A stretch of 50,579 bases of DNA, from assembly GCA_022574675.1 (NCBI GenBank), contig JACZRO010000004.1, forward strand, positions 1-50,579, read 5' to 3'. Position 1 is the stretch's first letter, and each line of letters begins with the position of its first letter. This document shows, one piece after another, positions 1 through 6,576 of the stretch. This DNA comes from Chloroflexota bacterium. GTDB lineage: Bacteria; Chloroflexota; Dehalococcoidia; Lucifugimonadales; Lucifugimonadaceae. Both the position numbers and the translations under genes were made by a program. Under the pieces are notes generated by a model, which saw only the letters and a list, made by a program, of their open reading frames with translations, had not been told where the DNA came from and made no database searches.

Positions 1-5
1 CAAGG

Positions 6-815
6 ATGTACTCGGTGACCCCGGCCGTCGGCGACCTGTGGCGCGAGTTGCTGGAAAACGTGGTGCGGGCAAGCGGCGCAGACCACGATGTGCTGGACTA
101 TCCGCCGCCACAGCCACTCGGACCGCTGTGGGCGCGCCCGGATAAAGCGGCCGTGTTCATGTGCGGTTTGCCGTACAGCCTGAGCGATCGGGACGAGGGG
201 ATCGTAGTCGCACCGTCGCCGTCGCCGGAAGCTTACGGCGGTGAGCCGGTTTACTGGAGTTACCTGGTGGTGCCGGCGGACTCAAAGCACAGGTCGGTGC
301 CCGACACGTTTGGCGGCCGCCTGGCGCTCACTACAAATGAATCGCAGTCCGGCTACTATGCGGCCCTCGATACGCTCATGGAGCTTGGAGGGCGGGAACC
401 GCTCTACTCAGAACTCGTCGGCCCGACCATCACAGTGCCAGAGAACGTGAAGGCGGTGGCGGAGGGCCGGGCCGATCTCGCGTCGATCGACAGCTACGGC
501 TTCGATCTGCTGGCGCGTCATTCGCCGGAGCTGACCGAGCGTGTGCGCGTCGTCGCCACCACGGAGAAGACGCCGATCCCGATGCTGGTGTGCTCCGGCG
601 AGCCGTCCGCGGACCTGCGTGACGCTTTCTTGAACGCGCATACGGACCCGGCGAATCGCGGGTTGATGGCGGAGTTGCTGGTGGGCAAGTTCGTCGTGCC
701 CGACCCGGCGACATATCTCCCTTACCCGGCCAGACGAGCTCGGGTGAATGCGTACTGGTCGATGCATCGGTTGAGCGCTGCCGAGAACAAGGCGTTAACC
801 CCGAACTACGGGTGA
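6..815 (+). CDS. PhnD-like ABC phosphate/phosphonate-type substrate-binding protein, possibly 5'-partial
   Basis: This 269-residue protein resembles the PhnD-like family of periplasmic binding proteins for phosphate, phosphite or phosphonate ABC transporters. The visible hallmarks are an N-terminal MYSVTPAVGDLW segment, an FMCGLPYSL segment near residue 52, a GGRLALTTNESQSGY ligand-loop-like stretch near residue 103 and a VAEGRADLASIDSY motif near residue 150, which is typical of this fold. The ATG at position 6 follows AAGG at 2-5, but the spacing is too short for a normal ribosome site. The true start may lie upstream of the window, which would also explain why no signal peptide is seen. 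No permease or ATPase gene follows it. The ligand cannot be told from sequence; many proteins of this family are orphan binding proteins. Confidence 0.7.
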   Translation: MYSVTPAVGDLWRELLENVVRASGADHDVLDYPPPQPLGPLWARPDKAAVFMCGLPYSLSDRDEGIVVAPSPSPEAYGGEPVYWSYLVVPADSKHRSVPDTFGGRLALTTNESQSGYYAALDTLMELGGREPLYSELVGPTITVPENVKAVAEGRADLASIDSYGFDLLARHSPELTERVRVVATTEKTPIPMLVCSGEPSADLRDAFLNAHTDPANRGLMAELLVGKFVVPDPATYLPYPARRARVNAYWSMHRLSAAENKALTPNYG

Positions 816-854
816 ACGGCCTTGACGCTGGCGTGTTGCAGCGAGGTCTTATCT

Positions 855-1004
855 TCCTCACCCTGGCCCGTCCTATCCCACCGGGAGAGGGGACACGCGA
901 CTTCCTCTCGGGGGCTTCCTCTGGTGGCGGACGGAAATCCGGGAGATTCTTCGCCCCAGTTGACGGGGCTCAGAATGACAGAACGTGAGGGGGGGTTGGG
1001 GAGC
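855..1004. repeat. Probable dispersed repeat (MITE-like) between convergent genes
   Basis: Two segments resemble short interspersed sequences seen in many environmental bacterial genomes. The first is a CCTCACCCTGGCCC...CCGGGAGAGGGG block at 856-892. The second is a GAGATTCTTCGCCCC...GGGGCTCAGAATGACA block at 943-980, whose CCCC/GGGG arms can pair. The stretch separates convergent genes and encodes nothing plausible. The family assignment rests on memory, and I find no second full copy in this window. Confidence 0.45.
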
Positions 1005-1033
1005 GGTTAAGCCGCCGCACGATGGGCGGGTTA

Positions 1034-2599
1034 TCAGCGCCCCTCGCGGATGAAGTCAGCGACGCGCTCGCCGAGCGCGATCACGGTCGCGTTGATGTTG
1101 GCTCGCACGCAGTCCGGCATGATCGAGGCGTCGGCCACGCGCAGACCGTCCGCTCCATGCACCTTCCCAAACTGGTCCACGACCGCCATCGGGTCGGACT
1201 CCGGCCCCATCTTCGCGGTGCAGGAAATGTGGTGGCCGGTCATCACCTCGCGCATCATCCAGTCGTCCAGCGCCTCGTCCGACTCCAGGTCGGAGTCCAT
1301 CGGCGTGATGCGGTGGTCGATCAACTTCTGCATCTCCGGATTCTGGCTCAGTTCCACGCACATGCGGATCCCGTCCCTGAAACGACGCCGATCCTCGGCT
1401 TCCGTCAGATAGTTGTAGTCAAGGAGCACGGGTTCGCCCGGGTCGGCCGAGGCCAGTCGTAGCTCACCTGACCCCTTCGCCAGGTTGATGCACAGGTTCA
1501 TCTGGATCCGGTCCACGTCCAGTCGCCTACCCCCCCGGTCGGACCGCTCGCTTGCCGCATTCATCATGTAGACGATCATGTCGTTGGTGAGCGGCGAACC
1601 CTGAGCGGTGTAGCGGAGCGTCAGTTGGATGCGGGGCCGCAAGGCAACGAGATCGACCTCGGGCTTCGTAGCCCAGCAGACGAAGAGCATGGGGTGGTCC
1701 CGCAGGTTCTGGCCGACGCCGGGCAGATCGAGGATCGACTCGATGCCGTGCTCGCGCAGGTGGTCCGACGGGCCGATACCTGACAGCATCAAGATCTGGG
1801 GCGAGCCGATCGCGCCCGCGCCGAGGACGATCTCTTCGGCTTCCATCGTGTAGGTCTCGCCGCCCGACTCGACCTCGACCCCGGTCGCGCGCGGCCTGGG
1901 GCCGGACGTGTCGAACAGCACCCGGCGGACCAACACGTTCGGTCGGATGGTCAGGTTGAGCCGGTGACGGGACATCCCCAGGTAGCCGATGGCCGTGGAC
2001 CAGCGGATGCCGTTGGGGTTGTTGAGAGGCAGGGGACCGACGCCGGTGCTCCCCGGGCTGTTGGCGTCCTCGCAGGCCGGAAAGCCGGCGTCAAGACAGG
2101 CCCGTTCAAACGCGACGCTCGGCGGAAGCCATGTGTCGCGCGGAAAGCGGTGGCAGATGATCGGGCCGTCCGACCCGTGGAAGTCCCCGGGGTCGTCCTG
2201 GTACGTCGTGTCGGTCTCGATCTTCCGGAAGTACGGCAGGAGTTTCTGGAAGTTCCACTCGTCGTTGCCCCATGACGCCCAGTCGTCGTAGTCCTCGGGC
2301 ATGCCGCGCAGGAAAATCTGGCCGTTGATGGCGCTGGAACCACCCGTCACCTTGCCACGAGGCACCTGCATCTCAGCCTGGTCGGTGGCGCGGGCCGTGA
2401 ACTGCCAGTTGTGCTCGCTCGTCGTGATCTCGGTACCGGTGGCGTAGCCGTACTTGACCTCGTCCGGCAGGGAGTCGATGTCCGGGTAGTCCGGCCCGGC
2501 TTCCAGCAACAGGACCGAGTGGTCCGGGTCCTCGGAGAGCCGGGTAGCAATGGCGGCGCCGGCCGAGCCTGCGCCGATGACGATGGTGTCGTACTTCAA
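1034..2599 (-). CDS. GMC-family FAD-dependent oxidoreductase
   Basis: This 521-residue glucose-methanol-choline family flavoprotein should oxidise an alcohol, sugar or choline-like substrate. The N-terminus (YDTIVIGAGSAGAAIATRL) is the FAD dinucleotide fold and LLLEAGPD follows it. The GMC signature GGSSAINGQIFLRG is near residue 86, GAGAIGSPQILMLSGIG near 260 and LPGVGQNLRDHP near 292. The C-terminal domain has HHISCTAKMG, the counterpart of the usual HPxGTCxMG, and ANINATVIALGERVADFI. The start is a TTG directly before the flavin-binding strand. It lies downstream of the NIPSNAP gene on the same strand, about 120 bp apart. The substrate cannot be inferred; choline dehydrogenase would be an over-specific name. 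Confidence 0.9.
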   Translation of the reverse strand: MKYDTIVIGAGSAGAAIATRLSEDPDHSVLLLEAGPDYPDIDSLPDEVKYGYATGTEITTSEHNWQFTARATDQAEMQVPRGKVTGGSSAINGQIFLRGMPEDYDDWASWGNDEWNFQKLLPYFRKIETDTTYQDDPGDFHGSDGPIICHRFPRDTWLPPSVAFERACLDAGFPACEDANSPGSTGVGPLPLNNPNGIRWSTAIGYLGMSRHRLNLTIRPNVLVRRVLFDTSGPRPRATGVEVESGGETYTMEAEEIVLGAGAIGSPQILMLSGIGPSDHLREHGIESILDLPGVGQNLRDHPMLFVCWATKPEVDLVALRPRIQLTLRYTAQGSPLTNDMIVYMMNAASERSDRGGRRLDVDRIQMNLCINLAKGSGELRLASADPGEPVLLDYNYLTEAEDRRRFRDGIRMCVELSQNPEMQKLIDHRITPMDSDLESDEALDDWMMREVMTGHHISCTAKMGPESDPMAVVDQFGKVHGADGLRVADASIMPDCVRANINATVIALGERVADFIREGR

Positions 2600-2670
2600 T
2601 TGCGTGTTCCCATTGGGGGCCGGCCACGGACGGTGCGCGATCGACCGCGATGTTTACGTGCCGGAGCCCT

Positions 2671-2688
2671 GGCGTATATCGATACGCC
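2671..2688. promoter_or_regulatory. Short perfect inverted repeat between NIPSNAP and GMC genes
   Basis: GGCGTAT-ATCG-ATACGCC is a perfect 7-bp inverted repeat in the gap between the two minus-strand genes. It could be an operator for the GMC gene or a small hairpin. There is no T run, so a terminator is less likely. Confidence 0.3.
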
Positions 2689-2721
2689 TTTATCAAGACC
2701 GTTTTCGGTAAACGCGTCTAA

Positions 2722-3039
2722 TTACGGCTGCGGGGAGAACGGCGCCGCGTTCATCATCTGGGTCGACTGCTTGACGATCAGGCCCTTTGTCATGGGCTGG
2801 TACTCGTTGATCCATCTGGGGTCGCTCCGGAACGCGGCGCGCGCCTTCTCGTAGTGCGCGTAGTCCTCGTAGGCCCAGATGTGGACCGCGCGGTTCAGGG
2901 TCCCGATGTCGGTGTAGTACCAACCGGCGAGTTTTATGCCGTGGTCCTCGCGTACCTTGAGGCCGACCTTCTCGACCGCCTCCATGTATTTGCCTACCTG
3001 TCCGACGGCGATGTCGTAGGTGCGCATGTCGTAGATCAC
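2722..3039 (-). CDS. NIPSNAP family protein
   Basis: This 105-residue protein belongs to the NIPSNAP family, a ferredoxin-like alpha/beta barrel fold of small proteins often encoded near catabolic genes; their function is mostly unknown. The sequence shows MIYDMRTYDIAVGQVGKYMEAVEKVG, then LAGWYYTDIGTLNRAVHIWAYEDYAHYEKAR, the classic NIPSNAP pattern of a GxWxTDIGxLNxxxHIWxYxD core. The start is GTG with a strong upstream GAGGAG on the minus strand. The next minus-strand gene downstream is the GMC oxidoreductase. A role in the same catabolic pathway is possible but only inferred from position. Confidence 0.9.
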   Translation of the reverse strand: MIYDMRTYDIAVGQVGKYMEAVEKVGLKVREDHGIKLAGWYYTDIGTLNRAVHIWAYEDYAHYEKARAAFRSDPRWINEYQPMTKGLIVKQSTQMMNAAPFSPQP

Positions 3040-3229
3040 TGGCCGCTCCTCCTCGAAATGTTCTGGGGAATGTTTTGTGGATTCCTGGATGTCTGTCGCC
3101 TGTGCGGCGCATACAGCCAGACAGACGCAGTGGAGTCAAGGAGGCGGATCGGCCAATCTCGGTTCAGGGGCCGGGGAATGACGGTGTGAGTGGGGCGACG
3201 GGCCGGAGGGGGCGTACGGGCATACGCTC

Positions 3230-4276
3230 TTACGATGTCGCAGCGGAGCCAGGCGCCGGTTCTACATCCGCCCATGTCCCGGAGTCGATCGACTCCTCCG
3301 CGGCGAGGCCGGCCAGGTGCAATCCGACCATCGTCGTTGATCCCGTTCGCGTCTCGTTTCCGGTGCGAACTGCGTCGACGAAGGCCTGAACCGACTCGTG
3401 CATGCCGGGCCACCCGGCGTGCGGCTGGCGGGCCGGATGTGCCTCGGACCGCCACTCCGGCTCCTGCCGGGAGCGGACGCGTAACTCGCCACGGAACAGG
3501 TCGGCTTCGAGATCGCCGTCAGGACCATGGACCGCTATCCGCGCGCCGAGCTCGCCGACCGACTCGATGTTGGCGTCGAATGTCCCCCAGATGCCGTCGT
3601 AATCGAGATGCACGAGCGATCGGGACTGCATCCGGCCGGGTGTACCCGCCCCATCCTGGACAAGCACGCGCCGGGGCTGCCGGTCCAGCACGCGGTTAAG
3701 CGGGTGAACGTACCAGGGGATGAGCTGAAGAGCGAGGCTGATGTCAGATCCGGGCACGGGCCCCCAGCCGGACGTCATGTTTACCGAGGCCGTATGTGGC
3801 ACGCCGATCACCCCTTCCGCGATCAGCGACGCGGCGCGGTCCAGGACCGGCAGGTACGAGAGCTCGAGGTCGGCGTGCGTGATCTGGCTTGCTGAGGCGA
3901 GCCGTTCGACCTCGCCTCGAACCTGGCTGCGTCGATCGGCCAGGGGCGGCTCATAAAACAGGGGCAGGCCAGATTTTCCGGAGCCGCCGGATCCTTCGGA
4001 ATTGAGGGCAGCCCCGATAACGGCGGCGTGCTGGTCTTCGGTGACGGCGATCATGACGGCGTCGACGAGGCCGGGGTCAAACAGGTCCCGGAAATCGGCC
4101 GTTACCAGGGCCCCGGGCCCCAGGGCCTCACGGGCCGCCGACCGGGTGGCGTCGCTGCGGCCGGCCACAGCCGTGACCCGGGCGTCGGGTATGAGTTCGA
4201 GCGCGGGCAGGTAAGCGTTTTTCGCCCAGGAGCCAAACCCGATGAGGCCAAGGCGAACCTGACCGGAAACAGACAT
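3230..4276 (-). CDS. Gfo/Idh/MocA family NAD(P)-dependent oxidoreductase
   Basis: This 348-residue protein matches the Gfo/Idh/MocA dehydrogenase family, which acts on sugars, inositols and related polyols. The Rossmann motif RLGLIGFGSWAKNAYLPAL lies at the N-terminus, followed by DARVTAVAGRS. The second beta-alpha unit is VDAVMIAVTEDQHAAVI. The usual EKP motif is replaced by YEPPLADRR, so the lysine normally found after Glu is missing. The C-terminal half has the family beta-sheet (GIWGTFDANIESVGELGARIAVHGPDGDLEADLF). I chose the ATG at 4276 because residues upstream of it look unlike the family. The missing EKP lysine makes catalysis uncertain. It may work with the NIPSNAP and GMC genes downstream. 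Confidence 0.82.
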   Translation of the reverse strand: MSVSGQVRLGLIGFGSWAKNAYLPALELIPDARVTAVAGRSDATRSAAREALGPGALVTADFRDLFDPGLVDAVMIAVTEDQHAAVIGAALNSEGSGGSGKSGLPLFYEPPLADRRSQVRGEVERLASASQITHADLELSYLPVLDRAASLIAEGVIGVPHTASVNMTSGWGPVPGSDISLALQLIPWYVHPLNRVLDRQPRRVLVQDGAGTPGRMQSRSLVHLDYDGIWGTFDANIESVGELGARIAVHGPDGDLEADLFRGELRVRSRQEPEWRSEAHPARQPHAGWPGMHESVQAFVDAVRTGNETRTGSTTMVGLHLAGLAAEESIDSGTWADVEPAPGSAATS

Positions 4277-4364
4277 AGGCCACATCGTACGGGAGTACGC
4301 CCGCCTTGACCCTCTCGCCTGGCGCGAGATACATTTGATATGTCCCGTTACCACTTATATACGA

Positions 4365-4436
4365 GCGGAAGTGGCTCAGTGGTAGAGCATCACCTTGCCA
4401 AGGTGAGGGTCGCGAGTTCGAATCTCGTCTTCCGCT
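4365..4436 (+). tRNA. tRNA-Gly (GCC)
   Basis: A full cloverleaf: acceptor GCGGAAG pairs with CTTCCGC, the D arm is GCTCAGTGGTAGAGC, the anticodon stem-loop CACCT-TGCCAAG-GTG reads anticodon GCC, and the T arm is GCGAGTTCGAATCTCGT. The discriminator is U and an encoded CCA follows at 4437-4439. A terminator lies just downstream. Confidence 0.95.
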
Positions 4437-4451
4437 CCACTCGCGATTAAC

Positions 4452-4481
4452 AAAAGGTCCCCGCAGATACGGGGGCCTTTT
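4452..4481 (+). terminator. Intrinsic terminator after tRNA-Gly
   Basis: AAAAGGTCCCC at 4452-4462 pairs with GGGGGCCTTTT at 4471-4481 across an 8-nt loop, and the stem ends in a T run. It lies 12 nt after the tRNA CCA end. From here to 4612 I see only small hairpins (4517-4542 and 4561-4576) and no gene. Confidence 0.85.
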
Positions 4482-4612
4482 GCGTTCCTGGAGCCCGGCG
4501 CAACGGGGTTTGTTTTCCGATGGGCGCCCTGCGCCCCATCGGCCGCGCGTTGAACATCCCCTTCCGTCTGCGGAAGGATCGGCGGCGGCTACGCGATGGT
4601 GCCGGGCGCTAG

Positions 4613-4646
4613 AAAGGGCGGTCCTTCCGGGGAAGGACCGCCCTTT
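4613..4646 (-). terminator. Terminator of the HesB/IscA-like gene
   Basis: A near-perfect 16-bp inverted repeat (AAAGGGCGGTCCTTCC with GGAAGGACCGCCCTTT) sits 24 nt beyond the minus-strand stop at 4671. The stem ends in A/T runs on both sides, so it could work in either direction. Confidence 0.85.
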
Positions 4647-4670
4647 GAGAATCAGATCCGGGTCGCTGAC

Positions 4671-5114
4671 CTAGTGGCCGTGACCACCGCCGGCGCCACA
4701 ACCACATCCGCCGCCACCGCACGCACAGCCGCCGGCCTCAGCCTGGGGTTCCTGCTGCGCACCACCGCCACAGGCGCAACCGCCACCACCACAACCGCCG
4801 CCGCTGGGGAAGTTAGGGTTGGAGATGACAAAGCCGCTGCGTTGCAGACCCTCGACGTAATCAATATTCGAGCCCTGGAGAAGCGGCGAGCTTTCGCTGT
4901 CCACGACGATCTTGACGCCGAAGGCCTCGATCAGCGTGTCGTTTTCGTCCGGCGACTCTTCAAGGCCGAGGATGTATTCCACCCCGCCCGTCTCGCCGGG
5001 AGTAAGGGAGATCCGGATAAGCCCTTCTTCAGATTCCTGCTCAGCGAGCACTTCTTTGAATTTCAAGGAGGCTGATTCAGAAACCGTGAGCAGGCTCGAA
5101 TTCTCGATCACCAT
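4671..5114 (-). CDS. HesB/IscA-like Fe-S carrier-type protein with Cys/Gly-rich tail
   Basis: This 147-residue protein has the A-type iron-sulfur carrier fold: LTVSESASLKFKEVL at the start, GLIRISLTPGETGGVEYILGL near residues 31-51, GVKIVVDSESSPLLQGSNIDYV near 66-87 and GFVISNPNFPSGGG near 94-107. Family members normally carry one Cys in the first loop (GGGCSGF) and a CGCG pair near the C-terminus. Here the first Cys position is Thr42. All seven Cys (108, 113, 115, 130, 132, 137, 139) lie in a glycine-rich tail that ends in His-Gly-His. Usual family length is about 107-120 residues, so the tail is an extension. It may bind a cluster or other metal in a non-standard way; whether it can replace IscA/SufA is unknown. 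It stands alone, without iscS, iscU or suf genes nearby. Confidence 0.82.
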   Translation of the reverse strand: MVIENSSLLTVSESASLKFKEVLAEQESEEGLIRISLTPGETGGVEYILGLEESPDENDTLIEAFGVKIVVDSESSPLLQGSNIDYVEGLQRSGFVISNPNFPSGGGCGGGGCACGGGAQQEPQAEAGGCACGGGGCGCGAGGGHGH

Positions 5115-5455
5115 GTGGTTCTCCGTATCTCCGGATGGCCTAAGTTCGGTCGGTCACGACTATTTTAACCGGTTCGGCGAATATTCGCGCTTTTTGGCGC
5201 GAAAAACGTAAACCGTCTCGGCGCCGCCGATTGGTGGCCCATATCGTATACCGAAGAGTTCCAACGCACACAAACGTGGCGTAACATGTCATTCGTGGCT
5301 TGATTAACGAACGGTTCCGTCAGAATCGTCACGTTAACTGCCCGGTATCGCAATTTGGGATACGGTCCCCGTCCGCCTTCCCCTGACCGGAACGCAAGAC
5401 TTCGGGATTCGCCGCATACCAGCTTACAACGTATGAAACGGGGAACCGCTCGCGC
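5115..5455. other. Divergent intergenic region with no gene recognised
   Basis: This 341-bp gap between the minus-strand HesB-like gene and the plus-strand Lrp gene must hold both promoters. It is richer in A+T than its flanks. I could not identify a convincing -35/-10 pair on either strand. Lrp-type regulators often control their own promoter, so an operator here is likely but is not visible as a clear palindrome. Confidence 0.4.
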
Positions 5456-5899
5456 ATGGACGATCTAGATCGACAGATCATTCGCATCCTGGAAGTGGAC
5501 GGCAGAGCCGCCAACGCGACCATCGCACGCACGGTGGGTGTGAGTGAGGGAACGGTCCGCAGGCGACTGAAACGACTGATAGGCGAAAAAATAATCAGGG
5601 TGGTAGCGTTCCCCGATCCCAAGGCCCTCGGCTTCGAGTCCGAGGCGTTGATAGGGGTCCAAGTCGATCCCGACAAGATGGACCAGGTGGCGACCGAGCT
5701 TGCCAACCTTGAGAACACGCGCTGGGTCGCGCTTGCCACCGGCACGTTCGATATATTTGCGTGGGCGATGTTGCCCGACGCGGAGAAACTGGGCCGGTTC
5801 CTGCGGGAGAAAGTGGGCGTGATCCCGGGGGTTCGCCGTACTGAAACCTTTGTGACCCTGGCCATACGCAAACGGGAGTACAGCGTCCCGATCGCTTAA
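5456..5899 (+). CDS. Lrp/AsnC family transcriptional regulator
   Basis: This 147-residue protein is a leucine-responsive/AsnC-type regulator. The N-terminal helix-turn-helix reads LDRQIIRILEVDGRAANATIARTVGVSEGTVRRRLKRLIGEKII (residues 4-48). The RAM effector-binding domain follows, with ALIGVQVDPDKMDQVATELANL and RWVALATGTFDIFAWAML near residues 62-105 and a PGVRRTETFVTLAIRK end. Length fits the family. It has an ATG start and stands as a single transcription unit with a terminator at 5951-5977. The ligand and targets are unknown. The next gene downstream is a broken bioY. Confidence 0.93.
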   Translation: MDDLDRQIIRILEVDGRAANATIARTVGVSEGTVRRRLKRLIGEKIIRVVAFPDPKALGFESEALIGVQVDPDKMDQVATELANLENTRWVALATGTFDIFAWAMLPDAEKLGRFLREKVGVIPGVRRTETFVTLAIRKREYSVPIA

Positions 5900-5950
5900 A
5901 TTTCGGAGCGTTAGCCTGGCGCCCGGGCGTCGCCGGGCCCGCATCTCAAT

Positions 5951-5977
5951 GACCCCCGGTTCGACAGGCCGGGGGTC
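5951..5977 (+). terminator. Intrinsic terminator after the Lrp gene
   Basis: GACCCCCGG at 5951-5959 pairs perfectly with CCGGGGGTC at 5969-5977 over a 9-nt loop. The following T run is short (TCTT). Confidence 0.7.
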
Positions 5978-6077
5978 TTGCGCGAAACCTCTTGAGGCCG
6001 GAGACTCGGATTTCCGGTCGCTTTTCACAGCGCACCGGAATCCCGGCTTTCTTTCAATCAGGCACCCAGGAGTTTCG

Positions 6078-6428
6078 ATGACGACTGCGGTCGGTAGACA
6101 ACCCCGAACCCTTTCCGATGTCCTGATTCCGTTCACGGGATTGTGGGCCGACATCGCGATCATCTTCGCCGGAAGCCTGCTCATCGCCGCAGCGGCGCAG
6201 ATCCGCTTCTCACTCCCGTTCACGCCCGTGCCGATCACCGGCTTCGACAGGACGCTCGGGCTAGGGTTGTGGCCTTTCATGGCCGGTGACCTGGCGAAGA
6301 TCGTGCTCGTGTCTCTGACGTTGCCCTCTGCATGGTCATTGTTGACCCGGTTCGATCCCGGCGCTCGCCATCCCCGTGATTCCGATTCCCGTGTTCGGGG
6401 CGAAATGAGGCCGGACGGTAATCCGTAG
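6078..6428 (+). pseudogene. bioY: bioY remnant: internally deleted biotin transporter S component
   Basis: The 116-codon frame begins like BioY, the substrate-binding membrane subunit of the biotin ECF transporter. It has a first membrane helix (IAIIFAGSLLIAAAAQI) and then FTPVPITG, a BioY hallmark, ending at residue 55. The frame then jumps directly to LGLGLWPFMAGDLAKIVLVSL and PSAWSLL, which match the last helix region of BioY (usually LPFLPGDLLK). About 100 central residues, and so roughly four of the six membrane helices, are missing, yet the frame is kept. A tail of about 27 unrelated residues follows. A working transporter subunit is very unlikely. There is no biotin synthesis or ecfAT gene beside it. 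The frame can be read upstream to 5949, but the ATG at 6078 fits the family start. Confidence 0.75.
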
Positions 6429-6576
6429 GGGTCCGGCCGTCCGGGCCCCTCGCCGCAAGACATCTCACACCGGACAGGACCGTCCCGGTCCCAATCACAC
6501 AGCCGAGTCTCTGGAACCCATTCCTGAAATTCCAAGGGCCGGAAAGTTTCAAGGGCCGCACGCGGGGAACAGCCAG

